Shown here: piece after piece, positions 27,201 through 35,272 of the stretch
Position numbering within the stretch: position 1 is the stretch's first letter
How the letters are laid out: each line of letters starts with the position of its first letter
Source of the DNA: Cloacibacillus evryensis DSM 19522
GTDB taxonomy: Bacteria; Synergistota; Synergistia; Synergistales; Synergistaceae
Assembly: GCF_000585335.1 (NCBI RefSeq)
Contig: NZ_KK073872.1
Location: forward strand, 62,001 to 126,000
DNA: 64,000 nt
Direction: 5' to 3'
Notes under the pieces: generated by a model
Told to the model about the DNA's origin: nothing
Database searches by the model: none
Seen by the model: the letters and a program-made list of their open reading frames with translations, nothing else
Made by a program: the position numbers and the translations under genes

Positions 27201-29182
27201 ATCTGCCGGGCGGCATAAGCGCCGACGCGAAGCCGATAGGCGCGACGAGCGCGGACGTCGTCACCTCCGAAGACCTTTTCAGCGCGGAGCAGATAAAGGC
27301 CGCCGTAACGGAATACTGGGGGCTCGGCGCGGCCTCGGAAGACAGGGTGCGCCTCGTTGAGGTGCAGAACACCGTCGCCTCGCGCGCGGACGAGGGCGGA
27401 ACGCTCTTCGCGAAGGTATGGCGCTTCCTCGTCAGCCTCTTCAAGGACGGCGGGAACGAAGCGCCGGACGCGAGCGACTATCTGCCGATAGAGGCGCACT
27501 TCACGATCGGCTCCGCCGACATCGCGGCGCTGCCCGACGAAGTGAAAGAGGGCCTCTCCGCGGGTAATCTGCTGTCGAAGGTGAACCTCTTCGCGGTAGT
27601 CTCCGAGGACGGCAAGGTCAGCGCGCGCAGCCTGGCGGACGCGGCAAGCGGAGACCTCGCGGCTTATATCACCGTCAGCGGCGGCAACGACGCCGGCTAT
27701 ACGGTGCAGACGCGCGTCATGCTCTTCGATATGAAGGGCGGCGTCTCCGGCGACGCGGAGGCAGACAAGGCGGCGGGCGCGAGGTGGGTGCAGCCGCTCA
27801 AAGTCAGCAGTCCCGACCAGAGGACCAACGAGAAGGACAACTACTTCATCGTCCAGGACGGAGCGGAGGACGACAGATATGACCTCTGCCTCGCCTTCGC
27901 GGCGAAGGAGCCGAACTATGCCGAGGTGAGCGTGACGGCCTCCGGCGACATCGAAAGCAACGACATTGAATACGCCAGATGGACCGTCAGCGGCGACGCG
28001 GCACAGCACGAGGCCGACAGCTCCGCCGACATCAGAGGCGACGAGCAGAGCGTGACGCTCATTGTGCCGGGCGGCTACCATGTGACGCTCTCCGACGAAA
28101 CGCAGACGCTCTCGCGGGACGTAAAGATGATCTCAGCGGATGTGACCTGGGGCGGCGAGTGGAAGATAACGGCGCTCTTTGAAAAGATCAAAGCGGAGAG
28201 CGTGACGCTGGACAAGACGACGCTCGCGCTCGCCGTCGGCGGCAGTTATAAACTGACCGCGAAGGCCGCGCCCGCCGAAGCCTACGCCAACTACGCCCTC
28301 TGGACCTGGACGACGAGCGACGGGAACGTCGCCGAAGTCGCGGCGGACGGCACGGTAACGGCGAAAGCGGCGGGCAAAGCGACGATCACCGCCGCGGCGA
28401 ACGACGGCAGCGGAGCCAAAGCGGAGTGCGCCGTAACGGTGAGGAAGAGCGCCGCCGACGACCCGGCGGGCACGCCGGCGGGGCCGGAGGCGGTGAAGCC
28501 GGAGGTCGTCACGCCGAACGAAAACGTCGTCCCCGTAACGCCGGGATATGTGACGGACCCCGTCAAACAGGAAGACGTTATGAATGAGATCGGCCTTAAA
28601 GCGGAAGACGCGGCTGTGACGGAAAACGGCAGCCTCACGGTGGCCGGCGGGCTCGCGGACAAGGCGGCGGGAGAAGTGATCGCCAACGACCCGGACACCG
28701 TCTCCAAAGACAGCGTGATCTCGCTGCCGGTGACGGTGAGCAGCGCCGACGAGGCGGGCATGATCCACGCGCTCGGCTTCAAGGTGAGCGGGGACGTATT
28801 CGGCAAAGTTGACGGCGTCGGCGAGATCCGCGTCCTCAAAATCTTCACGGACGGCGGCGGCAAAGCATTCACGGTCGTCACCGCGGCGGAGGCCATAGCG
28901 GACAAGACGGTGGCGCTTTACGACGCGAACAACGAAATAGTGACGGGAGCGATAGACGCGGCGGCGACCTACACGCTGACGGCCTTCGTCCTTGACGGAG
29001 GGGAATACGACCTCGGCGGCCAGACGGACGGCAAAGTCATAGACCCGATCGCGATAATCAAACAGGCGGAACCCCCCGTATCGCCGACCCCGACCGGCGG
29101 CAGCGGCGGCGGCTGCAACGCCGGAGCCGGAGCGCTGGCGCTGGTGCTGATTCCGATGGCGGTGAGGCGCGGGAAGCGGTAG
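21221..29182 (+). CDS. Giant surface protein: GLUG repeats, two beta-helix modules, Big_2 domains, Synergist-CTERM tail
   Basis: 2653 residues. A signal peptide (about 24-49, LLALICAAALGSWLLM) is followed by a GLUG-motif region (about 55-340, repeated NVGGIAG units). Two right-handed beta-helix modules follow (about 510-930 and 1340-1690), rich in NCTFSGNSA repeats and each opened by a related stretch with LYGGFAGTE. Each module is followed by Ig-like (Big) and IYDA-containing domains, themselves duplicated (about 1060-1340 and 1950-2230). A Big_2 domain lies at about 2323-2395. The C-terminus GSGGGCNAG, hydrophobic stretch and RRGKR match Synergist-CTERM, a sorting signal thought to be cleaved or lipid-processed at the Cys. 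It is probably an exported adhesin or surface-matrix protein. The start has AGGGAGG upstream. Its ligand is unknown. Confidence 0.92.
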   Translation: MRFIRQIIQQLGLSPREGGGGAKRFCLPLLALICAAALGSWLLMRPSSAAITPDTAWYESNPHAREFYISTSADLAGLAQLFNDSYNPNLYGKTFHLSADIDLGGVPWTPIGNETYVFQGTFDGGGHAVTGLYIDGSEDYRGLFGYIFNATVKDLSVSGSVTTTGGNVGAVAGCANQSTITNCVSDAAVSGGSNVGGIAGSVECSIYDPVDISGCVNGGRVSGRENNIGGIAGALNNAIARDCANAGAVTGGGSGNSGIGGIVGYGSGGGVVNCLNRGDVRAENAGANAGGIVGYYSNISAEFCTNMGRVYGGGYAGGILGNHFAGDSTVTSCASVGGVSGGGSRGAIVGGAFFTGSDGSQSRYATLSNCLWYESGSVNAGLKAAGDDDDEGKFTAAMAASADNYGGFIATYAPDPFASAIPAGKTKRLFRSWPGVKAGAVTAVSYDVSPDIGLTLSADVNKSVAATMTTSGDYRVSATATFTPLQLASGDVTPYTTENMTLRVGEGWPYLPVVYVTPNGTGEKDGSSWANAMGGADFSAMLKWINRQNSGTAYEFRVAAGIYAQKETLYLSKGVKLYGGFAGTETDIDAREIAKNVTTLTAATGASISIVTGGEDATSADTVLDGFTITGGKGTVQSDGNYYGGGIFISSSNPAIANCVFSDNNAFAGGGMFLEKSNPAIINCDFSNNSGTAAGGALYMEFSAPYIKNCAVTNNVGGGIYGQDSSIIAEGCVFKDNTYASGVGGGGIGLVEWDDGDPTILSSIKDCSFIGNSAKAGGGGLFTEKPLSIINTTFSGNSTDVNGGAIWSYIELSIANCTFSDNKAPKAFGGAISARDKLAVVNSVFRNNSSKAGNPDIHTEISSATATLQHCVIKEGGAGGDGAITSSDIFTGDPKFLTASPDDNGGPVPTMAVSAGGSAYRNGLAPGAHEIGGVSVTVPAADARGVSFDVTSADIGAYAWKAEGFSVSGSLELAAGASADLAPYAEAKLVSTDVRDTNAGRAAVWTSVNTGVATVADGVASGVARGKTTLTASFGTVSGSLPVTVLAAHGDVTEERMTDTPDANGYGSGVIAVSSDARESIAIYDALGLLSADQKLPANIDPTAKPIDASSVDVTTSADIYTSADIRGAVARYLSIDAEAEGDSPYKVRLVQVNNTVASRAGEGDTLFAKFWRFLTSFFGGNADEHADDYLPLQTNFVISEDQLPGHLAYRFGWQKNSEQDYKFTSDDMTEFIREVNPFVVVRSGDAVEARSLYDIVSGDVTKYITVERAGTTDTTSNIDHFTYTIKTRVLLFNKAGAVTVGAGKEFVMPVTLSDDAKTRASGNYFLVEDGAADDRYDLCLAFAVKTPKVLHVKQNGGADGKSGDGATWGTALTSADFADRLRQINGEVVPGADAFYAADEYGYEFWVASGDYRPTADDDSGYYFALTSNVRLYGGFAGTERSVDGRAAGNVSTLSCKLAENETSSVLAGTEVKGAVVDGFTVSGGASGLYLVNAEVRISGCRVEGNTERGFYAYSSRLEIESSLIAANGRSGIDCWSGAVTLKDSTLTGNKTGTAGGAVYMQGGICALRAENCTFSGNSAESNGGAVSFVDSSGELLLANCTFSGNSAGTEGGAGGAIANPPAGFKIYNTLFAGNTATSGKDVYAPNQGELVNCRFDAGGIEADSVVTSRDCTTADALLLTASPDDNGGPVPTIAVSAGGSAFRAGVTPGTVISGGFKTPLTDARGVSFDKAHAEIGAYAYEIASADAYVKADAPEELILGTSSDIDNVFSLAAHLTGTASPDRYAAAFNITSVASDVISVDNGALYALKTGSSTVKAESTKGTQANGKPVEFSEFSGVTKTLKVAIPVASLDISERSRVIRRGASAQFSLVLPNGYTSADIESRDIAWSLTTGTDYSITADGLSATVTAGNVSFGASSTITATIAGKTSGETKTLTAAVSTPVGETPKPPVTPANRTDGAGGESGSGILDIVGTSEDFAIYDAMKGLGAAANLPGGISADAKPIGATSADVVTSEDLFSAEQIKAAVTEYWGLGAASEDRVRLVEVQNTVASRADEGGTLFAKVWRFLVSLFKDGGNEAPDASDYLPIEAHFTIGSADIAALPDEVKEGLSAGNLLSKVNLFAVVSEDGKVSARSLADAASGDLAAYITVSGGNDAGYTVQTRVMLFDMKGGVSGDAEADKAAGARWVQPLKVSSPDQRTNEKDNYFIVQDGAEDDRYDLCLAFAAKEPNYAEVSVTASGDIESNDIEYARWTVSGDAAQHEADSSADIRGDEQSVTLIVPGGYHVTLSDETQTLSRDVKMISADVTWGGEWKITALFEKIKAESVTLDKTTLALAVGGSYKLTAKAAPAEAYANYALWTWTTSDGNVAEVAADGTVTAKAAGKATITAAANDGSGAKAECAVTVRKSAADDPAGTPAGPEAVKPEVVTPNENVVPVTPGYVTDPVKQEDVMNEIGLKAEDAAVTENGSLTVAGGLADKAAGEVIANDPDTVSKDSVISLPVTVSSADEAGMIHALGFKVSGDVFGKVDGVGEIRVLKIFTDGGGKAFTVVTAAEAIADKTVALYDANNEIVTGAIDAAATYTLTAFVLDGGEYDLGGQTDGKVIDPIAIIKQAEPPVSPTPTGGSGGGCNAGAGALALVLIPMAVRRGKR

Positions 29183-29192
29183 TAAATCGGCG

Positions 29193-29321
29193 TAAATCGG
29201 CGTTTATACGCGCCGTCTGCGTCATAACTTGCCCTCTGAGTGTCCTCGCCGTATGACCAATACGGCTCCGGTACTCAGAGGGCAAGTTATTTAGCATCCG
29301 GCACGTCTAAACGCCGATTTA
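29193..29321 (+). repeat. Large palindromic intergenic repeat, copy B
   Basis: The outer arms TAAATCGGCGTTTA (29193-29206) and 29308-29321 are identical to copy A. The inner arms TAACTTGCCCTCTGAGT (29225-29241) and 29273-29289 pair perfectly but differ in sequence from copy A beyond TAACTT. The core again holds a CGCCGTAT..ATACGGCTCCGG hairpin. It starts 11 bp after the surface-protein stop, in the 515-bp gap to the DUF559 gene, which contains only repeats. Confidence 0.85.
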
Positions 29322-29361
29322 CGCGATTGTAGGGAAAGATAAACCGCGATTTACGCTTTTA

Positions 29362-29653
29362 AAGCCTCCCTCGCCGAGGGAGGTGGGCCGGCGCGATTTT
29401 TGCGCCGGGTCGGAAGGAGTGTTGTACTGTTTGGCGCGGTTTTCCGCGCTAAACAGTGCCCGCGGCGCAAGCCGCGGAAGGGGCGGAAGAGGATAAGGCC
29501 AGAATCAAAACAAAACCCAAAGTCAACACTCCTCCAGTCTCGGCGGAAAAGCGCCGCCGAGCCAGTCCTGGTGTAACTACCAGCCGATTCGCACAAATCA
29601 GAAAAACACTGATTTGGCTCTCTGGCCGCCTCGGGGAGGGAGCCTTCAAAAGA
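29362..29653. repeat. Compound MITE-like repeat, inverted relative to 20059-20264
   Basis: It starts CCTCCCTCGCCGAGGGAGG and contains GGCCGGCGC / GCGCCGG and a GGATAAGGCCAGAATC segment that are reverse complements of parts of 20059-20264. From about 29511 it carries a module (GTCAACACTCCTCCAGTCTC to GGGAGGGAGCC) repeated almost exactly at 30425-30563. Only repeat sequence is visible. Confidence 0.75.
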
Positions 29654-29698
29654 GCAAAACACGGAACCCCAAGTCATCGCCTTTTCTTTTTTCCTTGA

Positions 29699-30094
29699 TC
29701 ATTCCCTTAAAAAGCCTTCGGGTTCCGGCAGATCGCCCTCTACCCGTGCCGTTACCGCCTTATCTATCGCTATACAGACCTCGTTAAAACAACGTTTTAC
29801 ATCGAAATTGGAAAAACGCAGCACAGCGAGTCCGAGTTTATGAAAACACTCGCTCCTCAGCCTGTCGTACTCCTCGCCCTCATCGGTGTAATGCTGTCCG
29901 CCATCGACCTCCACCACGAGCGCCGCACTGAAACAATAAAAATCGGCGATATACCGGTCTATCGTCTTCTGCCTCTGAAACTTTGCCGGATATCTGGATA
30001 AAAACTCATACCACAACCGCCGCTCCTCCGGCGTCATATTACGTCGAAGCCGTTTAGCAAGCGGTATGATATCCTTCCCATATCGTAAAGACAT
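29699..30094 (-). CDS. DUF559-family (Vsr-like fold) nuclease-like protein
   Basis: 131 residues. The sequence opens with AKRLRRNMTPEERRLWYEFL and continues with KFQRQKTIDRYIADFYC, VVEVDGGQH and GLAVLRFSNFDV, the hallmarks of DUF559. The family is related to very-short-patch-repair and PD-(D/E)XK endonucleases; the Asp of IADFYC and the Glu-x-Asp of VVEVDGG are the likely metal ligands. The ATG has GGAGG nine bases upstream. It is embedded between repeat clusters at 29362-29653 and 30221-30681. No function is proven for this family, and a link with the repeats is only positional. Confidence 0.85.
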   Translation of the reverse strand: MSLRYGKDIIPLAKRLRRNMTPEERRLWYEFLSRYPAKFQRQKTIDRYIADFYCFSAALVVEVDGGQHYTDEGEEYDRLRSECFHKLGLAVLRFSNFDVKRCFNEVCIAIDKAVTARVEGDLPEPEGFLRE

Positions 30095-30220
30095 AATAGC
30101 AGAGCCTCCCTTTTATCGGCAGCGGAACGGTGTGACAGTGAGTAAGATACCATAAAACGAAAGCAACGGGAAAGGGCGCGAAGGAAGGAAAGGGCGCGGC
30201 TGGAAGCAAAAGCCTATATC

Positions 30221-30681
30221 AAAACAAAACCCAAGGTCAACACTCCTCCACCGGCTTCGCCGGAGCCCCCTCGGAGAGGGAGCCTTTAAAAGAGCAAAAC
30301 AAAATCCAAGGTCAACACTCCTCCACCCGCCTGCGGCTGGGAGCTAAGCGATTCGCACAAAACGAAAAAACATCGTTTTGGCTCCCTGCTTATCGGAGAG
30401 GGAGCCTTTTAAAAAGCAGAACCCAAAACCCAAAGTCAACCCTCCTCCAGTCTCGGAGGAAAAACGCCGCCGAGCCAGCCCTGGTGTAACTACCAGCCGA
30501 TTCGCACAAATCAGAAAAACACTGATTTGGCTCTCTGGCCGCCTCGGGGAGGGAGCCTTTAAAAGAGTAAAACACAAAACCCAAGGTCAACGATCCTCCA
30601 CCCGCCTGCAGCTGGGAGCTAAGCGATTCGCACAAAACGAAAAAACATCGTTTTGGCTCCCTGCTTATCGGAGAGGGAGCC
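30221..30681. repeat. Tandem cluster of four modular repeats
   Basis: Four units (about 30221-30294, 30301-30411, 30425-30563, 30575-30681) share a head AACCCAAGGTCAACACTCCTC and a tail GGAGAGGGAGCC(TTT), but carry different middle parts. Units 2 and 4 have the same middle (ending ATCGTTTTGGCTCCCTGC); unit 3 matches the module at 29511-29653; unit 1 has only a short CCGGCTTCGCCGG hairpin. Open frames through it are repeat-driven and not believable genes. Bases 30095-30220 before it show nothing recognisable. Confidence 0.85.
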
Positions 30682-30731
30682 AAAGGTCTTAATAAGCCAC
30701 CGGGCCCAAGGGCGAGCGCGGGGCGCGGCGT

Positions 30732-31805
<1,074 letters not shown>

Positions 31806-31814
31806 GTTTTTCCC

Positions 31815-32525
31815 CTACTTCCGCTCGAATTCTTCGCTGAGCGTGTGGTTCACGGCCCGGCCCTTCGGCTGTCTGTAGCTGTTTTCGAGCATGTTTACCG
31901 CTACGAGCACGATGAAGGAGATCGCCAGGTTGACCATCACCCATTTGTAGGCCGCCGCGTCGTTGCCCTCGCGCCAAAGCTGGTAGACGGTCGTCGAGAT
32001 CGTCGCCGTGCGTCCGGGAATGTAGCCGGTGACCATCGTCGTCGCTCCGTATTCGCCGAGGGCGCGCGCGAAGGCGAGCACGGTCGCCGCGAGGATGCCG
32101 TCTTTGCAGTTCGGCACCATGATGTGCCAGAAGATGTATGTGTTTGAAAGGCCGAGCGTCTGGGCGCTGTAGGTGAGGTTGTGGTCGAAGCCGTCAAAGG
32201 CCCCGCGGACGGTGCGGTACATCAGCGGAAAGGTGACGATCGCCGTCGCGAAGATCGCCGAATACCAGGTCATCGTAAGGCGGAAGCCGAATAGTTCCAG
32301 GACGACCGAACCGATGGGGCCGAGCGGCCCGATCGTCTTCAGCAGAAAGAAGCCGACGACGGTCGGCGGCAGGACCATCGGGAGCGTGAGCAGGCAGTCG
32401 AGGACGCCCTTGGTGAGTTTCGAGGTCTTGGAGATGTAATAGGCGGCGCAAATGCCGGTGAAGAATGTTAAAAAGGTGGAGATGCCCGCGATTCTTAGCG
32501 AGTTATATAAAGGAAACCAATCCAA
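31815..32525 (-). CDS. modB: Molybdate ABC transporter permease
   Basis: 236 residues with about five to six membrane helices. It has the EAA-type loop seen in ARALGEYGATTMVTGYIPGR. The start is TTG at 32525, giving MDWFPLYNSLRIAG, the usual ModB N-terminus; GGGAG lies nine bases upstream and supports it. It pairs with the ATPase that follows and the binding protein upstream. A 242-bp gap separates it from modA and contains a repeat remnant and a terminator, so modBC may be expressed at a lower level than modA. Confidence 0.93.
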   Translation of the reverse strand: MDWFPLYNSLRIAGISTFLTFFTGICAAYYISKTSKLTKGVLDCLLTLPMVLPPTVVGFFLLKTIGPLGPIGSVVLELFGFRLTMTWYSAIFATAIVTFPLMYRTVRGAFDGFDHNLTYSAQTLGLSNTYIFWHIMVPNCKDGILAATVLAFARALGEYGATTMVTGYIPGRTATISTTVYQLWREGNDAAAYKWVMVNLAISFIVLVAVNMLENSYRQPKGRAVNHTLSEEFERK

Positions 32526-32604
32526 AGTCCGTCACTCCCTGCGGCGGAAACGCCGTTTTCATTATAAGGCCGTTGTTGAAAAAAGCCAACCGGATCAAAG
32601 CCAA

Positions 32605-32692
32605 TAACTCCCCCGCCGGCTTCGCCGGATTTAAACGGCCCGCACAAAACGAAAGAGCGTCGCGCCGGCTCCCTGTCTGTGAGGGGGCCAAA
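32605..32692. repeat. Degenerate copy of the modular repeat between modA and modB
   Basis: ACTCCCCCGCCGGCTTCGCC, GCCCGCACAAAACGAAAGAG and GGCTCCCTGTCTGTGAGGGG recall unit 2 of the cluster at 30221-30681 with many changes. It appears to be an old insertion inside the mod operon. Confidence 0.55.
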
Positions 32693-32700
32693 GCAGATTT

Positions 32701-32727
32701 AAAAAAGGGGCCGATGCGTTCGGCCCC
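32701..32727 (-). terminator. Terminator downstream of modA
   Basis: Read on the minus strand, GGGGCCGA (32727-32720) pairs with TCGGCCCC (32714-32707) around a 5-nt loop, followed by TTTTTT (32706-32701). It lies 40 bp after the modA stop and would reduce transcription into modBC. Confidence 0.85.
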
Positions 32728-32767
32728 TTCACACGAGGAGAGAGGAGAAGTTCTATTTGCCTGAATA

Positions 32768-33535
32768 TTACTTCTCCGGGATTGCAAATCCTATCTTTTT
32801 AAAGACGTCGGAGCAGGCGTCGCCCTTGAGGAATTTCACGAATGCCTCGGCGGCCGCTTTCTGCTTGGTGTTTTTCATTATCGCCGCGGGGTAAACTATC
32901 GGCTTGTGCGTGTCTTTCGGAGCGGAGGCCACCACTTCGACGGCGTTAGATGTCGCCGCGTCTGTGCTGTAGACGATGCCGCAGTTGACCGCCGCCGCCG
33001 CCGTCTGCGCAAGGACTTCCTTGACGTTGCTGGCGAAGGTGATCTTGTTTTCTGACTTCAGCCTGTCCCAGATACCCATATTCTTGAAGATCTCTTCGGA
33101 ATACTGTCCGACGGGGACGTCCGAGTTGCCGAGGGCGATGAGCTTCACTTTATCGGTGACGACGTCGCCGAAGCTGCGGATGTTCGTCGCGTTCTTGCCT
33201 TTCGGGACGATGAGGACGACCTTGTTGGCGACGATGTTGAAGCGCGTGCCGGGCATTACGAACTTATCGTTGATCGCGTTCATCTGCTTCTGTCCGGCGG
33301 AGATGAAGATGTCGCACTCGGCGCCCTGCTCGATCTGTGTCTTGAGCGTGCCGCTCGAGTCGAAGTTGTAGACGATCTTGACGTTGGGATCGACCTTCTG
33401 GTACATCTGCGCGATCTGATTCATCGATTCCGTCATCGAGGCCGCCGCGAAGACGGAGAGTTCCGTCGCCGCGAAGGCTGGCGCCGCCGCGAGGACTACG
33501 GCGCAAATCAGCGCTAAAAACGATAATTTCTTCAT
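32768..33535 (-). CDS. modA: Molybdate-binding periplasmic protein
   Basis: 255 residues. A signal peptide (MKKLSFLALICAVVLAAAPAFA) ends at about residue 22. The mature protein begins TELSVFAAASMTESMNQIA, the canonical ModA start with the oxyanion-binding Ser. It continues with NFDSSGTLKTQIEQGAECD, FISAGQKQM and GQYSEEIFKNMG. It binds molybdate or tungstate and hands it to ModBC. GGAG precedes the ATG by nine bases. A near-ideal promoter lies at 33589-33617. Confidence 0.95.
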   Translation of the reverse strand: MKKLSFLALICAVVLAAAPAFAATELSVFAAASMTESMNQIAQMYQKVDPNVKIVYNFDSSGTLKTQIEQGAECDIFISAGQKQMNAINDKFVMPGTRFNIVANKVVLIVPKGKNATNIRSFGDVVTDKVKLIALGNSDVPVGQYSEEIFKNMGIWDRLKSENKITFASNVKEVLAQTAAAAVNCGIVYSTDAATSNAVEVVASAPKDTHKPIVYPAAIMKNTKQKAAAEAFVKFLKGDACSDVFKKIGFAIPEK

Positions 33536-33588
33536 AATATTCGCTCCTTCAAATTTTACGAATCACGGCTGACCGCCGTATAGGTGTG

Positions 33589-33617
33589 ATTATATCCCTT
33601 TAGGGCTGTTATTGCAA
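33589..33617 (-). promoter_or_regulatory. modA promoter
   Basis: On the minus strand, TTGCAA (33617-33612), exactly 17 nt, then TATAAT (33594-33589). I see no clear ModE box around it. Confidence 0.75.
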
Positions 33618-33737
33618 TGTACTTGCGTTGCGTGGGAGGCAAAAATTTTTTGAATCCGGCGCGGATATTTTCGCCGGAAATAAAAAAGCCGCTCTTTGAT
33701 TTCGGGGTTTTTCATGGTAGACTAACCGAGCCCATAG

Positions 33738-33767
33738 CTGACAAACAAATATTTGAACCGATAGTAA
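33738..33767 (+). promoter_or_regulatory. Candidate glnA promoter resembling the catabolic-island promoters
   Basis: CTGACA (33738-33743), 18-nt spacer, TAGTAA (33762-33767). The stretch TGACAAACAAATATTTGA...GATAG matches TGACAAACAAAAATTGA...GATAG at 4006-4030 apart from a single-base gap. The TTTCAAATAA block found downstream at 1341 and 4041 is absent here. Confidence 0.45.
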
Positions 33768-33793
33768 ACAAAAAATTTTCTGGAGGGATAACA

Positions 33794-35146
33794 ATGCAAC
33801 TGGAACGGTACAACGGTCACGTGGAAGAGGCGGATTTTCTAAATCTCCTGATGGTCGATATTGCGGGAAATATCCGCAGCGTGTCGCTGCCGCACGGCTA
33901 TGTTTCAGAAAAGGTGCTCAAGGAAGGGATCGGCTTCGACGCCTCGAATTACGGCTACGCGAAGGTGAACAATTCGGATATGGTGGCGATCCCGGACATG
34001 TCGACCGCCTTTTTCGAGCTCCGCGGCGATTATAAGATGCTGCATGTGCTCTGCGACGTCGTCTCCACGGAACGCGAGACGTTTGACCAGTATCCGAGGA
34101 ACGTTATCAGGAACGCGCAGAAGTTCCTGCGCGACAAAAATATCGCCGACACGGCGAAGGTGCTGGTCGAGCTTGAGTATTATGTCTTCGAGGAGGCGGA
34201 GTACGCGAGCGGCATCGAGGGGGCTTTCTACCGCGTGAAGTCTTCCGAGGGGCTCGGCGACGGTTACAGCGACAAGCCGCGTGTCAGCCTGCACGGCGCT
34301 TACCACCGTATGCCGCCCGACGACAGTTATATGGATTTCCGCAATGAAACGGTAGCGCTCATGGAGGTGCTCGGCATTCCCGTGAAGTACCACCATCATG
34401 AGGTGGCGGTCTCCCAGTTGGAGATAGAGCTCGACTTCATGGATATGGCGCGCGCCGCGGATATGGTGTCGCTCGCCAAGTGGATCATCCGCCAGGTCGC
34501 TTCGGAGTGGGACCTCGCGGTGACTTTCATGCCGAAGCCGTTGTACAAGATGCCGGGCAACGGTATGCATGTCCACCAGTTTCTTGAAAAGGACGGCCGG
34601 TCGATTTTTCCCGGCGACGTGCTTTTCAATCTTTCGCAGGAGGGGCTCTCTTACATAGCGGGGATGCTTTCGCACAGCCTTTCCGGCAGTCTGCTCGCCT
34701 TCGCCTGCCCGAGCACGAACAGCTACCGCCGCCTGGTCCACGGCTATGAGGCCCCCGTCTCCGCGACCTTCGCCAAGGGGTCGCGCGCGGCCGCGGTGCG
34801 TATCCCCGGTTATGTGCCCAAGGATGAGACGCGCGTCGAATACCGCACGGGCGACGCCTCCTGCAATCTTTATTTCTTCCTCGCGGCAATGGTGCTCGCG
34901 GGCGCGGACGGCATCATCCGGAAGCTGGACCCCGTGGCCTTAGGCTATCAGAGCCAGGACGCGAAGGAGGAGCTCACCTTCCCGCTGAATCTCAACGCCG
35001 TGCTCGACGGAGCGGAGAGGGACAGGGAGTACCTCGCCCCGGCCTTCCCGGACAAGCTCTTAGAGCTCTGGACGAAGGCCAAGCGCGCGGAGGCGGAGTA
35101 TATTTATAACGCGCCGACTCCGCAGGAGTACGAGCTTTACTTCTAA
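33794..35146 (+). CDS. glnA: Glutamine synthetase, type I
   Basis: 450 residues. It makes glutamine from glutamate, ammonia and ATP. Seen are LEYYVFEEAEY and HHHEVAVSQLEIEL (metal-binding Glu residues), MPGNGMHVHQFLEKDGR with the ATP/metal His, the NSYRRLVHGYEAPVSATF loop with the glutamate-binding Arg, and RTGDASCNLYFFLAAMVLAG. ATG 33794 has GGAGG eight bases upstream; the frame is open further up but nothing there looks like protein. It is at the small end for GSI, as in the GSI-alpha type. It stands alone on the plus strand, between the mod and cob loci. Confidence 0.93.
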   Translation: MQLERYNGHVEEADFLNLLMVDIAGNIRSVSLPHGYVSEKVLKEGIGFDASNYGYAKVNNSDMVAIPDMSTAFFELRGDYKMLHVLCDVVSTERETFDQYPRNVIRNAQKFLRDKNIADTAKVLVELEYYVFEEAEYASGIEGAFYRVKSSEGLGDGYSDKPRVSLHGAYHRMPPDDSYMDFRNETVALMEVLGIPVKYHHHEVAVSQLEIELDFMDMARAADMVSLAKWIIRQVASEWDLAVTFMPKPLYKMPGNGMHVHQFLEKDGRSIFPGDVLFNLSQEGLSYIAGMLSHSLSGSLLAFACPSTNSYRRLVHGYEAPVSATFAKGSRAAAVRIPGYVPKDETRVEYRTGDASCNLYFFLAAMVLAGADGIIRKLDPVALGYQSQDAKEELTFPLNLNAVLDGAERDREYLAPAFPDKLLELWTKAKRAEAEYIYNAPTPQEYELYF

Positions 35147-35149
35147 GGA

Positions 35150-35272
35150 GCGTTTATAAGCGCGACTAACTTCATAACCGGGGGCTTGCCAATGTTCGCC
35201 GCACTCTAGTGCGCCTCCGCTCGGCAGGCCCCCGGTTATTTCGTGATTCGCGCTCGTAAGCGCCGGTTTACT
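35150..35272 (+). repeat. Palindromic intergenic repeat, copy C (diverged)
   Basis: Outer parts GCGTTTATAAGCGCG and CGCGCTCGTAAGCGCCGGTTTA recall copies A and B. The inner stem pairs TAACCGGGGGCTTGCC (35176-35191) with GGCAGGCCCCCGGTTA with one G-T pair. A CGCACTCTAGTGCG hairpin sits in the loop. It follows the glnA stop at once and could end that transcript. Confidence 0.7.

Noticed and set aside
30221-30681. Possible CRISPR array
   Set aside because: Units are 75-140 bp with constant ends and shared, hairpin-forming middles, not short identical repeats with unique spacers. No cas gene is near.
30344-30692. Small open frames on both strands in the repeat cluster
   Set aside because: The same peptides recur in several places because the DNA repeats recur, and they have no ribosome sites and no family.
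33541-33793. A molybdenum-cofactor or glutamine riboswitch before modA or glnA
   Set aside because: The leaders are short and show promoter elements only. I see none of the conserved aptamer motifs.
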